Positions 34,978-43,887 of a stretch of DNA of 64,000 nucleotides are shown here, in pieces (positions within the stretch are counted from its first letter, which is position 1; every line of letters begins with the position of its first letter). Source of the stretch: Olsenella uli DSM 7084 (lineage in GTDB: Bacteria > Actinomycetota > Coriobacteriia > Coriobacteriales > Atopobiaceae); the NCBI RefSeq assembly GCF_000143845.1, contig NC_014363.1, forward strand, positions 1,225,186 through 1,289,185, given 5' to 3'. The notes beneath the pieces were generated by a model that saw only the letters and a list, made by a program, of their open reading frames with translations, was not told where the DNA came from and made no database searches. Position numbers and translations under genes: made by a program.

Positions 34978-36630
34978 CTACGCGTCGAGCGCGGGGCTGA
35001 TGTCGCGGCGGGCGCAACCGTCATGGCGCGCGATGGAGGCGCGGACGAACTCGCGGAAGAGCGGGGCCGGGTTGGTCGGGCGGCTCTTAAACTCGGGGTG
35101 CGCCTGGGACGCGACGAACCAGGGGTGGACGTCCTCGGGGAGCTCGACCATCTCGACGAGGCGCTCGTCGGGCGAGAGGCCGCCGATGACGAGCCCGGCC
35201 TCGGTGAGCTGCTTGCGGAAGGCGTTGTTGACCTCGAAGCGGTGGCGGTGACGCTCGTAGACGAGGCCCTCGCCGTAGGCCTCGAGCGCCAGCGGACCCG
35301 TGACCTTGCAGGGATAGGCGCCCAGGCGCATGGTGCCGCCCTTGTCAGTCACGTCCTCCTGGTCGGGCATGAGGTCTATGACCGGAAAGTCGCAGTCGGG
35401 CACGAACTCGGAGGAGTTGGCGCCAGGCATGCTGCAGACGTTGCGGGCGAACTCGCTGACGGCGACCTGCAGTCCCAGGCAGATGCCCAGGTACGGGATC
35501 TTCTGGGTGCGGGCACGGGTGGCCGAGAGGATCTTGCCCTCGACGCCGCGCTGTCCGAAGCCGCCCGGGACGAGAATGCCGTCGGCATCTCCCAGGACCT
35601 CGTCGACGTTGCCCTCGCAGAGCTCCTCGCCGTCCACGAGGGTGATGCTGACGTGGCGGCCATAGTAGACGCCCGAGTGGTGCAGCGCCTCGATGACGGA
35701 GAGGTAGGCATCGGGGAGCTGGACGTACTTGCCGACGACCTTGATCTCGACGGCGTCGTCCTGGTCGTTGGCTGCGTGCAGGGCGTCGGTGAAGGATGTC
35801 CACTCCCCCAGGTGGCTCTCGCGCGGATCGAGCCCGAGCTTCTGGCAGACCTTCACGTCAAAGCCCTGGGCAGCGAGATGGGCGGGCACGTCGTAGATCG
35901 AGGGGCAGTCGGAGTTCTCGAACACGCAGTCCTCGTCCACGTCGCAGAAGTGGGCGATCTTGGCGCGGATGGAGGCGTCGACCTCGTGGTCCGAGCGACA
36001 CACAATGAAGTCCGGCTGGATGCCCATGGAGCGCAGCTCCTTGACGGAGTGCTGCGTCGGCTTGGTCTTGACCTCGTGGGCGGCAGCGATGTAGGGGACG
36101 AGGGAGCAGTGGATGACCAGGGTCTCCCCCGGCCCCTTGTCCTTGCGAAACTGGCGGATGGCCTCGACGAAGGACTGGCCCTCGATGTCGCCGATGGTGC
36201 CACCCAGCTCGGTGATCACGACATCGGCCTGGGTCTGCTCCTCGATGCGCAGGAAGCGGCTCTTGATCTCGTTGGTGACGTGCGGGATGACCTGCACGGT
36301 GCCGCCCAGGAAGTCACCCGCGCGCTCGCGCGAGATCAGGCTCTGGTAGATGAGGCCCGTGGTGAAGTTCGAGTTGCGCGTGAGGTTCTCGTCTATGAAG
36401 CGCTCGTAGTGGCCCAGGTCGAGGTCGGTCTCCTTGCCGTCCTCGGTGACGAAGACCTCGCCATGCTGAAACGGGCTCATGGTGCCGGGATCGACGTTGA
36501 GGTACGGGTCGGCCTTCTGCATCATGACCTTATAGCCGCGTGACTTCAGCAGGCGGCCGAGCGAGGCGGCCGTGATGCCCTTGCCGAGGGACGATACGAC
36601 GCCGCCGGTCACGAAAATGTGTTTTGTCAT
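34978..36630 (-). CDS. pyrG: CTP synthase
   Basis: Makes CTP from UTP, ATP and glutamine. The 550-residue protein has the N-terminal synthetase domain from MTKHIFVTGGVVSSLGKGITAASLG, with KADPYLNVDPGTMSPFQHGEVFV and LGGTIGDIEGQSFVEA. The C-terminal glutaminase has nucleophile Cys in LGICLGLQ and His/Glu in SHPEF-like QAHPEFKSRP. GGFGQRG is also present. It heads a pyrG-xerD pair behind recN. Confidence 0.97.
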   Translation of the reverse strand: MTKHIFVTGGVVSSLGKGITAASLGRLLKSRGYKVMMQKADPYLNVDPGTMSPFQHGEVFVTEDGKETDLDLGHYERFIDENLTRNSNFTTGLIYQSLISRERAGDFLGGTVQVIPHVTNEIKSRFLRIEEQTQADVVITELGGTIGDIEGQSFVEAIRQFRKDKGPGETLVIHCSLVPYIAAAHEVKTKPTQHSVKELRSMGIQPDFIVCRSDHEVDASIRAKIAHFCDVDEDCVFENSDCPSIYDVPAHLAAQGFDVKVCQKLGLDPRESHLGEWTSFTDALHAANDQDDAVEIKVVGKYVQLPDAYLSVIEALHHSGVYYGRHVSITLVDGEELCEGNVDEVLGDADGILVPGGFGQRGVEGKILSATRARTQKIPYLGICLGLQVAVSEFARNVCSMPGANSSEFVPDCDFPVIDLMPDQEDVTDKGGTMRLGAYPCKVTGPLALEAYGEGLVYERHRHRFEVNNAFRKQLTEAGLVIGGLSPDERLVEMVELPEDVHPWFVASQAHPEFKSRPTNPAPLFREFVRASIARHDGCARRDISPALDA

Positions 36631-36712
36631 GCGTGAGCCTTCCCGTAACGAGTCCGTGTGACTTCTCTACGGGACTCAATCATACGACCATCCTCATGCG
36701 TTCACATTTCGC

Positions 36713-38353
36713 CTACCGAATTTTTTGCGAGGCCGCTGCGGCGAGCATCTCGCGCGCGTGGTCGAGGGAGGTCTGCGTCTGGTCTCCCGAGAGCATGCGT
36801 GCGACCTCCTCCACGCGCTCGTCGCCGGAGATCTCCTCGATGGTCGTCTCAGGCACGGCGTCCCCCACCTTCGAGACCAGGTAGTGACGGTCCCCCACGA
36901 CCGCGACCTGGGCGAGGTGCGTGACCACGATGACCTGGTGGCTTTGCGCGAGGTGCGAGAGGACCTGGGCGAGGGCCACGGCGGTCGCCCCGCCCACGCC
37001 GGCATCCACCTCGTCGAAGACGAGCGTGTCGATGCCATCCGCATCGCCGAGGACCACCTTGCAGGCAAGCATCACGCGGGACGCCTCGCCACCCGACGCG
37101 ATGCGCCTGAGCGGGCGCGCCGTGAGGCCTGCGGCGGGACGATACATGAGCTCGATGCGACTGGGTCCCTGGCTCGACCACTGGGCCCGATCGAGGCGCT
37201 CCTGGCACACCTCCAGCTCGGCGGTTCCCATCTCGAGAAACGCCATCTGCTCGGTGACGGCGCGGGCGAGCCGGGGGGCGCTGTCCGCGCGCGCGGCGTC
37301 GAGGGCGTCGGCGGAGCGGGCGAGGTCCCGCTCCGCAGCGTCGAGGGCCTCCTGCGCCTGGCGGACGAGCCCCTCCCCATCGCGGGCCGCGTCGACGAGC
37401 TCCGCAGCCCACCGACGGTGGTCGAGGACGTCCTGGATGCGCGGGCCCCAGCTGCGCAGGAGCCCCTGGATCTGGGACATGCGCGCCTGCAGGCGGTCCA
37501 GGGTCTCGGGGTCGAAGTCGACGGAGTCCTCGTAGCGGCGCAGGTCGCCCGCGACGTCCTCGATGTCGATGAGCGAGCTCTCGAGCCGGTCGGCAAGGGA
37601 GGAGAGCCGCGTGTCGTACGATGCCGCCCCTCGCAGCAGGGCGATGGCTGACGAGAGCGCATCGGAGACTCCCTCGTCGCCCGAGAGGCCGTCGCGCGCG
37701 CCCCCTGCGGCGCGCAGCAGCGCCTCGGCATGCTCGGCCCGCGGGAGCGTCTCCTCGAGCTCCTCGTACTCACCCTCCCGCAGGCCCACCTCGTCGATGC
37801 GACGCAGGACGAAGGAAGCCTCGTCGAAGCGCTCGTCGGCACCGCGGCTCATCTCGCGGACGCGCTCGAGCTCTGCGGCGGCGGCCCGGGCGTGGGCAAG
37901 GCAGTCCTGGTAGGCCGCGAGCGGTACGGATGCGGCCTCGCCCGCCCAGGCGTCCAGGAGCTCGACGTGCGAGGCGACCTGCATCAGGCGCTGGTGCTCG
38001 TGCTGGCCGCAGAGGTCTATCGTCGAGCCCACGCCTTGGGCCAGCTCGCGCACGGAGGCCATGCGCCCATCGATCTCGACGCGCCCGCGGCCTTCGGCCT
38101 CGACCCTGCGTCGCACCACCACGCCCTCGGCATCCGACGCGGAGAGGAAGACGCGGCCCTCGACAACCAGCCCATCGGCACCCTCTCGCACGGCACTCGC
38201 GTCAGAGCGCTCGCCCATCAGGAGCTGTATGGACGAGAGGAGCGCGGACTTGCCCGCCCCCGTCTCCCCCGTCAGCACGGTGAGTCCTGGCGCGGGGGCT
38301 ATGGTCGCGTCACGGATGAGGGCGACGTCCTGCACGTGCAGCTCGTCGATCAT
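36713..38353 (-). CDS. recN: DNA repair protein RecN
   Basis: SMC-like ATPase for double-strand break repair. The 546-residue protein has Walker A TGETGAGKSALL near residue 30, a coiled-coil middle (residues 150-350) and an ABC signature region IASGGEASRVMLACK. Walker B is TLVFDEVDAGVGG, followed by VVTHLAQVA. The start codon at 38353 is two bases after the nadK stop, so translation is coupled. An earlier in-frame extension has no ribosome site. Confidence 0.95.
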   Translation of the reverse strand: MIDELHVQDVALIRDATIAPAPGLTVLTGETGAGKSALLSSIQLLMGERSDASAVREGADGLVVEGRVFLSASDAEGVVVRRRVEAEGRGRVEIDGRMASVRELAQGVGSTIDLCGQHEHQRLMQVASHVELLDAWAGEAASVPLAAYQDCLAHARAAAAELERVREMSRGADERFDEASFVLRRIDEVGLREGEYEELEETLPRAEHAEALLRAAGGARDGLSGDEGVSDALSSAIALLRGAASYDTRLSSLADRLESSLIDIEDVAGDLRRYEDSVDFDPETLDRLQARMSQIQGLLRSWGPRIQDVLDHRRWAAELVDAARDGEGLVRQAQEALDAAERDLARSADALDAARADSAPRLARAVTEQMAFLEMGTAELEVCQERLDRAQWSSQGPSRIELMYRPAAGLTARPLRRIASGGEASRVMLACKVVLGDADGIDTLVFDEVDAGVGGATAVALAQVLSHLAQSHQVIVVTHLAQVAVVGDRHYLVSKVGDAVPETTIEEISGDERVEEVARMLSGDQTQTSLDHAREMLAAAASQKIR

Positions 38354-38355
38354 GG

Positions 38356-39207
38356 CTAGGCTTGCCCGTAGAAGACGCGCGAGACGGACTCGTAGAAGCT
38401 CTTGGAGCTGTGGTCCAGGAGGATGAGGTCGCCACGGCCGCGACGCACGGTGGCCCGCAGGCCCTTGCAATCGCCCAGGATGGGCTGGCCGTCGGCGAAG
38501 AACAGCCGCTGGACGTCGCGCTCGGGGTTGATCTTGATCTCGACGACGTCCGAGGGGGCCGTCAGGAAGGCGCGCGCCATGATGGTATGCGGCGCGACGG
38601 GCACGCACACCATGCCGGCGAACCCGGGGGTGACGATGGGCCCTCCGGCAGCGAGGGCATAGCCCGTCGAGCCGGTCGCGGTGGCCACCACGAAGCCGTC
38701 CCCACGGAGGCGGTCGATGTGATGGCCCGAGACCTCGACGTCGAAGACGATCATGTCCCCCTTGGCCCCATGGCCGAGGGAGAGGTCGTTCAGGGCGAAG
38801 CGGCGCTCCGTGACCAGCGTGCCGTCGCTCGCCTCGGCCTCCAGCTCGACGTCGAGCGTGGCCCGACGCGACGCGTGCATGCCCCCATCGAGCGCGTCGT
38901 CCACGGAGGCAAGGAGCTCATCCGGGCCACCGCAGGTCAGAAAGCCGAGATGGCCGTACGAGATGCCCATGACGGGGATCTCCGCATAGCCGACGATGCG
39001 TGCCGCACGCAGCAGCGTGCCGTCACCGCCCAGCGACACGACCAGGCCGACATCGGCGGCGTCGACGATGCGGTCGGGATAGCGCTTCTTGTCGTGGGCC
39101 CACCGTACCTCGACCCCCCTGCCCTCGAGGTGCTCTGCCAGAGCGCCTGCGCCCTCGACCGCCTCGGGCCGGGAGTAGTTGGGGACGAGAAGGACCTTCA
39201 CGAACAT
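38356..39207 (-). CDS. nadK: NAD kinase
   Basis: Phosphorylates NAD to NADP. The 283-residue protein has VSLGGDGTLLRAAR near residue 68 (GGDG motif with catalytic Asp), GHLGFLT, the ARRATLDVELEAE segment, FALNDLSLGHG (NE/D motif), and DGFVVATATGSTGYALAAGGPIV. ATG 39207 is used; GTG 39201 would be better spaced from the GAGGGAG site and would shorten the protein by two residues. Gene order tlyA-nadK-recN is standard in actinobacteria. Confidence 0.94.
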   Translation of the reverse strand: MFVKVLLVPNYSRPEAVEGAGALAEHLEGRGVEVRWAHDKKRYPDRIVDAADVGLVVSLGGDGTLLRAARIVGYAEIPVMGISYGHLGFLTCGGPDELLASVDDALDGGMHASRRATLDVELEAEASDGTLVTERRFALNDLSLGHGAKGDMIVFDVEVSGHHIDRLRGDGFVVATATGSTGYALAAGGPIVTPGFAGMVCVPVAPHTIMARAFLTAPSDVVEIKINPERDVQRLFFADGQPILGDCKGLRATVRRGRGDLILLDHSSKSFYESVSRVFYGQA

Positions 39208-39247
39208 CACTCCCTCGGGAGAGGCTTGCCGTTGTGGGAAGAGTGTA

Positions 39248-40030
39248 TCACCACGCCCGCGCGACCACCTCCGCGAGGTCGAGGTCACGGCCTTGCCCCC
39301 CACGCTCCCCCAAGAGCAGGAACTCGCGGTTGCCCTTGTGCCCCGTGATGGGGCTGGGACAGGCGGCGACGGGGCCGAGCCCATGGCCCCGGAAGGCGGT
39401 GGCGACCGATTCGAGCGAGGCGAGCCACACGGCAGGGTCGCTCACCACGCCGCCCTCCCCCACCTCGTCACGGGCCGCCTCGAACTGGGGCTTGACGAGC
39501 GTCAGGAAGCGCCCGTCAGGTCGCAGGAGCTCAAGGACCGCCGGAAGCACCGTGCGGACCGACGTGAAGGAGACGTCGCACACCGCAAGGCCCATGGTCG
39601 AGCGGGTCTCGTCGTCGGGAAGGTCGACCACGTTGGTGCGCTCGCGAAGCGTCACGCGAGGGTCCCTGCGCAGACGCCAGTCGAACTGCGCGTATCCCAC
39701 GTCAACGGCCAGCACGCTCTTGGCACCATGCCTGAGCAGGCAGTCCGTGAAGCCCCCCGTGGAGCAGCCCACATCCAGGCAGGAAAGCCCCCGAGGGTCC
39801 ACGTGGAACGCCGCGAGGGCGTGCTCGAGCTTGAGGGCCCCACGTCCCACATAGGGAAGATGACCCCTGACGTGCAGGGCCAACCCAGGCCTCACCTGCT
39901 CTCCCGGTGAGGTGAGGCGACGACCGCTCGTGGATACGTCTCCGGCCATGACCGCGCGGAGCGCCTCGTCGGCCGAGGCAAAGAGCCCCTGGTCGACGAG
40001 CTCCTCGTCCAGGCGGTGACGACGCACCAT
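39248..40030 (-). CDS. tlyA: TlyA-family rRNA 2'-O-methyltransferase/hemolysin-like
   Basis: Methylates 16S and 23S rRNA (target of capreomycin sensitivity in mycobacteria). The 260-residue protein has an S4 RNA-binding domain in the first 60 residues (MVRRHRLDEELVDQGL...) and a FtsJ-type methyltransferase domain with SAM motif CLDVGCSTGGFTDCLL. A K-D-K-E set is visible (Lys in ALKLEHAL, Asp in VCDVSFTSV, Lys in LVKPQFEA, Glu in NREFLLLG). Starts one base after the xseB stop. Confidence 0.94.
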   Translation of the reverse strand: MVRRHRLDEELVDQGLFASADEALRAVMAGDVSTSGRRLTSPGEQVRPGLALHVRGHLPYVGRGALKLEHALAAFHVDPRGLSCLDVGCSTGGFTDCLLRHGAKSVLAVDVGYAQFDWRLRRDPRVTLRERTNVVDLPDDETRSTMGLAVCDVSFTSVRTVLPAVLELLRPDGRFLTLVKPQFEAARDEVGEGGVVSDPAVWLASLESVATAFRGHGLGPVAACPSPITGHKGNREFLLLGERGGQGRDLDLAEVVARAW

Positions 40031-40031
40031 G

Positions 40032-40325
40032 CTAGGCGTCTTCGCCTTGGGCCGTATCGAGGATGGCTGGCATCGGCTTCGCCGCCTCGGCGCCGCCGGC
40101 GTCCGGACCGGTCGACTCGAGGCGCAACCTCGCCTCCTCCTCGGGCGTGAAGTCGACCGCGTCGACCAGGCCAACTCCCCTGGAGCCGATGGCCACGGCC
40201 TCGTCGTAGAGGTCGAGGGAGCGCTCGAGCGAGATGCCCTTGTCGCGGACGAGGTCGACGATCTCGTCGAGCCTGTCATTGACCTGCTGGAACGTCTTGT
40301 ATGCGGAGGTGTCGGGCTTGGCCAT
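40032..40325 (-). CDS. xseB: Exodeoxyribonuclease VII small subunit
   Basis: A 97-residue helical protein matching XseB, which supports XseA in single-strand DNA degradation. The helical core is FQQVNDRLDEIVDLVRDKGISLERSLDLYDEAVAIG. The C-terminal 30 residues are acidic and variable. Lies between nusB (3 bases) and tlyA (1 base). No xseA is adjacent, so the large subunit must be elsewhere if the enzyme is functional. Confidence 0.88.
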   Translation of the reverse strand: MAKPDTSAYKTFQQVNDRLDEIVDLVRDKGISLERSLDLYDEAVAIGSRGVGLVDAVDFTPEEEARLRLESTGPDAGGAEAAKPMPAILDTAQGEDA

Positions 40326-40328
40326 GCG

Positions 40329-40826
40329 CTAATCCCCCACCTGCTCGGGCTCCGCGCAGGCGGCCTCCTCGGCCAGCTGGGCGCGGGCGGAGGAGATGAC
40401 GTCCTCGCCCAGCTCGAGCCGGGCGGCGACGCGGCCGAGCAGGCCGTTGACGAAGCGTGAGGACTCAGCGGTGCCGTACGCCTTCGCAAGCTCCACGCAC
40501 TCGTCGATCGCGATGGGCGTGGCGACCTCGTCGACCTCGAGCATCTCGTAGAGGGCGAGGCGCAGGAGGTTGCGGTCCACGGACGGCATGCGCGAGATGC
40601 TCCAGTTGGAGGAGGTGACCGCGATGATGGCGTCGAGGTCGGTGCGCATGTCGTCGACACCGCGGGCGAGCGACTCGCCAAACGGGTCGAGCGGCCCCTG
40701 GGTGAGCGCGTAGTCACCCTCGAGGACCTCGAACACGCTGCGGCCGGTCGCCTCCGCCTGGAAGAGGAGCTGCAGGGCCTGACTACGGGCAAGCGTGCGC
40801 CCGCCGAAGTGTGACGTTTCGGACAC
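40329..40826 (-). CDS. nusB: Transcription antitermination factor NusB
   Basis: Binds boxA with NusE in rRNA antitermination. The 165-residue, all-helical protein has RTLARSQALQLLFQAEATGRS near the start, SRMPSVDRNLLRLALYEML in the middle and IAIDECVELAKAYGTAESSRFVNGLLGRVAARLE towards the end. Lies between the Asp23-family gene and xseB, in the classical efp-nusB neighbourhood. Confidence 0.94.
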   Translation of the reverse strand: MSETSHFGGRTLARSQALQLLFQAEATGRSVFEVLEGDYALTQGPLDPFGESLARGVDDMRTDLDAIIAVTSSNWSISRMPSVDRNLLRLALYEMLEVDEVATPIAIDECVELAKAYGTAESSRFVNGLLGRVAARLELGEDVISSARAQLAEEAACAEPEQVGD

Positions 40827-40831
40827 CCGGG

Positions 40832-41194
40832 TTACTCCTTGGGAAAGACGAGGCTGTCGATGCAGACGTCGACGGCACCGACCTCGACGCCGATCTGCTC
40901 GCTGACGGCATCGGAGACGGCGCCGCGTACGGCTGCAGCGAGCTTGGTGAAGGGGTAGCCGTAGAAGACGGCGAGGTGGACGACGACCCTAAGCTTTCCG
41001 TCCTCGACACGGGACTCGACGGCCGCCTCGGGGGAGACGGAACGGCTCGTGAAGACGGAGACGAGGCTGGAGGCGATGTCGTTGCCGCCGACGCGCACGA
41101 CGCCCTCGACCTCCTCGACCGCCATCGTGACGACCTGCGAGACGACTCGCCGGGAAACGCCTATGCCAGAGATGAACAGTTCGGTTTCGCCCAT
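40832..41194 (-). CDS. Asp23/Gls24 family envelope-stress protein
   Basis: A 120-residue protein of the Asp23/YloU/YqhY group. The family pattern is SGIGVSRRVVSQVVTMAVEEVEGVVRVGG followed by LRVVVHLAVFYGYPFTKLAAAVRGAVSDAV. YqhY, the B. subtilis homologue in the same place between efp and nusB, is linked to fatty-acid synthesis control. That role is possible but not shown here. ATG 41194 follows AAAGGATACCC; the longer frame to 41338 is not used. Confidence 0.88.
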   Translation of the reverse strand: MGETELFISGIGVSRRVVSQVVTMAVEEVEGVVRVGGNDIASSLVSVFTSRSVSPEAAVESRVEDGKLRVVVHLAVFYGYPFTKLAAAVRGAVSDAVSEQIGVEVGAVDVCIDSLVFPKE

Positions 41195-41360
41195 GGGTAT
41201 CCTTTCGCGACGGTGCGGACGCACCTGGACAAACGTGACACGAGCGTGACGATTGCACCGATTATAGGCCTTGGGAGGAAGCGGTGGCCTATAGAAGGGC
41301 CCGCGTAGCACCGGAAGCGCAACGTGGGTCTCCGACACATGTGGCCGCGCACTAGGCGCG

Positions 41361-41924
41361 CTAGACGCGCGAGACGAACTTGCCGGTGCGGGTGTCGACC
41401 TTGACGACCTCGCCCTCGTTGAGGTACATGGGGACCTGGATGGTCGCGCCGGTCTCGATGGTGGCGGGCTTGGTGCCGCCCTGGACCGTGTCGCCCTTGA
41501 AGCCTGGGTCGGTCTGAGTGATGGCGACCTCGATGAACATGGGGGGGTTCACGCCCAGAAGCTCGGCATCGGCATAGAGGAGCTGGCAGTTGTCGTTCTC
41601 CTTGAGCCACTGCTCGTTGTCGCCGATGAAGTCGGCGGAAACGGGGATCTGCTCGAAGGTCTCGTTGTCCATGAAGTAGTAGGCGGCGCCATCGTTGTAG
41701 AGGTACTGCATCTCACGGGTGATGAGCTGGACGTTCTCGAACTTGGTGCCGGCGTTGCAGGTCTGGTCGATGGTACGGCCGTTCTGCAGGTTCTTGATCT
41801 TGTAGCGGACGAACGCGCCGCCCTTACCAGGCTTGACGTGCTGGAACTCGACGATGGTGAAGTACTTGCCGTCGATCTTGAGGCCCATGCCGTTCTTGAA
41901 GTCAGCAGTAGAGATGGTTGCCAC
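41361..41924 (-). CDS. efp: Translation elongation factor P
   Basis: Relieves ribosome stalling at polyproline. The 187-residue protein has the N-terminal KOW-like domain with the modifiable Lys in HVKPGKGGAFVRYKIKNL, then YLYNDGAAYYFMDNETFEQIP and the C-terminal domain ending in PMYLNEGEVVKVDTRTGKFVSRV. GTG 41924 gives the standard start (VATISTADFKNGM). The upstream ATG at 41954 has no ribosome site. The modifying enzyme genes (such as epmA/B, earP or ymfI) are not in the window. Confidence 0.93.
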   Translation of the reverse strand: MATISTADFKNGMGLKIDGKYFTIVEFQHVKPGKGGAFVRYKIKNLQNGRTIDQTCNAGTKFENVQLITREMQYLYNDGAAYYFMDNETFEQIPVSADFIGDNEQWLKENDNCQLLYADAELLGVNPPMFIEVAITQTDPGFKGDTVQGGTKPATIETGATIQVPMYLNEGEVVKVDTRTGKFVSRV

Positions 41925-41992
41925 GAGAAGCTCGCTTTCTATTGGTTGCCCCATCGGGGCACGAGACATGCGTCCGCATTGTACAGCAGCAA

Positions 41993-42023
41993 AATCGCCC
42001 TCCACCTGCCGGGAAGGGCGATT
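41993..42023 (-). terminator. Terminator upstream of efp
   Basis: AATCGCCCT and AGGGCGATT form a perfect 9-base-pair stem with a 13-base loop, followed on the minus strand by TTTTGCTGCTG. It would stop transcription coming from the PTS operon before efp, or act in the efp leader. Confidence 0.6.
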
Positions 42024-42143
42024 CACATACAGCACAGCGTTGCAGGTGAGCGGCACGTGCATCGCCCTGCGCGTGATGTGGGCCACGGCATGGCCCGATG
42101 CGCCAGATCCGATGCGTTGGGCTTGTCGGCCTTCCCCCAGACC

Positions 42144-42376
42144 GTCAGAAGCGGGCACCGACGCCAGAAGTGCGTACCGTCGTTTCGAACGCCCTCGAAC
42201 GCCTGACATGCCGGAAGTGCGTACCGACGCCAGAAGTGTGTACCGATGCTCACTTCTGGCGAAACTGCCAGGCTGTCTACCTGCGAATGCTTTGAGCGAC
42301 TTGCATCTTTTGGGCTCACAATCTCCGCCGGGACCCAAAAAAGTACACACTTCTGGCCCGGGTACACACTTCCGGC
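42144..42376. repeat. Array of short GCCAGAAGTGYGTACC-type repeats in both orientations
   Basis: Direct-strand copies of GCC(A/G)GAAGTG(C/T)GTACCG lie at 42163-42179, 42210-42226 and 42229-42245, with a degenerate one at 42144-42160. Inverted copies lie at 42251-42260 (short), 42343-42357 and 42361-42376. So at least six recognisable copies sit in about 230 bases. The rest of the 534-base gap between efp and the DUF956 gene holds the terminator above and no gene I can support. Confidence 0.85.
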
Positions 42377-42458
42377 AGACGTGCCGCGCACCAGGGGCGC
42401 GCCGCCCCGCGCACACAGCACCGCCCCGCCCCGCGTACAGTCCGCCCGCGCGCAGGGT

Positions 42459-42848
42459 CTAGCGCTTGAAGGGCGAGGCGAGCACGTGACCTATGCGCGC
42501 AAGTCCGGCTCCAACCACCTCGATGAAGCTCGCCGACCTGACCATGCGCTCGGCACCCACGTACTCGCGCACCGCCCGCAACGTCGCCTTGTTGTCGCGC
42601 GTCGAGAAGGTGAAGTGGCCGCTTTCCCTCGTGAAGATGGCAAAGCGCGTGACCCTCTTGCCAAAGACCACCGACGCGCTGACGTGGTCCACCTCGTCCC
42701 AGGGGATCTGGATGTAATCCTGCGGGTTCTTCTCGTTGTAGAACTCGAAGGCCCTGTCGCCCACCAGGACGTCCCCATACGTGGAGAGTCCCTGCAGGGA
42801 GGTAGCCTTGCAGTTGTAGTCGACTTTCGTGTTCTGTGACTGGGCCAT
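42459..42848 (-). CDS. DUF956 family protein, mannose-PTS associated
   Basis: A 129-residue soluble protein of DUF956, a family almost always encoded at the end of mannose-family PTS operons. Visible are NTKVDYNCKATSLQGLSTYGDVLVGDRAFEFYN and DYIQIPWDEVDHVSASVVFGKR, a PH-like beta-rich pattern. Members modulate, or are proposed to modulate, the membrane complex. ATG 42848 follows GGGGGAG. The gene lies about 100 bases after the IID gene. Confidence 0.88.
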   Translation of the reverse strand: MAQSQNTKVDYNCKATSLQGLSTYGDVLVGDRAFEFYNEKNPQDYIQIPWDEVDHVSASVVFGKRVTRFAIFTRESGHFTFSTRDNKATLRAVREYVGAERMVRSASFIEVVGAGLARIGHVLASPFKR

Positions 42849-42947
42849 GCGCTCCCCCAACGTGACGGCTTCCATGTGATGAGCCGCACCCCAGGGCGGG
42901 GCGCGGCTCGAAAGGCCATGCGGCTCTCGACCTCTGGTACCTACGGC

Positions 42948-43865
42948 TTACATGAAGCCCAGAAGACGGCCGACGACGCCAAGGGCGAACAGGCCCAGGA
43001 TGATGGCGATTGGCGAGACCTTCTTCTTGAGGAGCCAGCAGCAGAACAGCGTGAGGCACACGGCGGCGAGGCCGGGGATCAGCTGGTCGAGGTTCTGCTG
43101 GAGCGTGGTCACCTTGGTCGCGTCCAGGCCGGCGGCGCCCAGGGAGGAGTACTGCGTGAGCGCCTCCTTGATGCCCTCGGCACCGGAAGGCAGGTTGGTC
43201 CAGTCGATGTAGGCACCCGCCTGCTGCGGGATCTGGGAGACGATCGGGGTGAACGAGATGGAGACCCAACGCTCGACGAGTGCGCCGATGATGAACATGC
43301 CGAGGATGGAAGCGCCCTCGGTGATCTTGCCGAGCAGGCCACCGGAGAGGTCCTTGGTGATGGAGGTGCCGACCTTGTAGCCAAACTCCTGCGTGTACCA
43401 CAGGAAGGCGAGACGGATGACGTTCCAGAGCACGAAGAACAGGATCGGGCCGACGATGGAGCCGCCCAGCGCGAGGGACGCGCCGAGGGCGCCGAGGATC
43501 GGGCGGACGGTGAACCAGAACACGGGGTCGCCGACGCCGGCAAGCGGTCCCATCATGCCGACCTTGACGCCCTGGATGGCAACGTCGTCGATGGGGGCAC
43601 CGTTAGCGCGCTCCTCCTCCATCGCCAGCGTGACGCCGATGACGGGTGCGGAGACGTACGGGTGGGTGTTGTAGAACTCGAGGTGGCGCTTGAGCGCCTC
43701 CTTCTGGTCCTCGGGATCCTTGTAGAGCTCCTTGATGGCGGGAATCATGGAGTAGCACCATCCGCCGTTCTGCATGCGCTCGTAGTTCCAGGAGCCCTGC
43801 AGGTACTGGTGACGGTTGCAGACTGCACGACGCGTTTTCTCGGAAAGCTTGATCTGATCTGCCAT
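42948..43865 (-). CDS. manZ: Mannose-family PTS component IID
   Basis: Membrane permease subunit. The 305-residue protein starts with the conserved basic N-terminus (KLSEKTRRAVCNRHQYLQGSWNYERMQN), has HLEFYNTHPYVSAPVIG and GVKVGMMGPLAGVGDPVFWFTVRP, and ends with about four membrane helices. ATG 43865 follows AAGGAG about 10 bases upstream. Works with IIC to carry mannose, glucose or glucosamine-type sugars. Substrate cannot be fixed from sequence. Confidence 0.93.
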   Translation of the reverse strand: MADQIKLSEKTRRAVCNRHQYLQGSWNYERMQNGGWCYSMIPAIKELYKDPEDQKEALKRHLEFYNTHPYVSAPVIGVTLAMEEERANGAPIDDVAIQGVKVGMMGPLAGVGDPVFWFTVRPILGALGASLALGGSIVGPILFFVLWNVIRLAFLWYTQEFGYKVGTSITKDLSGGLLGKITEGASILGMFIIGALVERWVSISFTPIVSQIPQQAGAYIDWTNLPSGAEGIKEALTQYSSLGAAGLDATKVTTLQQNLDQLIPGLAAVCLTLFCCWLLKKKVSPIAIILGLFALGVVGRLLGFM

Positions 43866-43887
43866 GGTATTCACACTCCTTTGCGGC

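Noticed and set aside
42394-42408. GGGGCG/CGCCCC hairpin near the repeat array as terminator of the PTS operon
   Set aside because: A short stem with a three-base loop and no T-run, in GC-rich sequence; likely chance. The better candidate is at 41993-42023.
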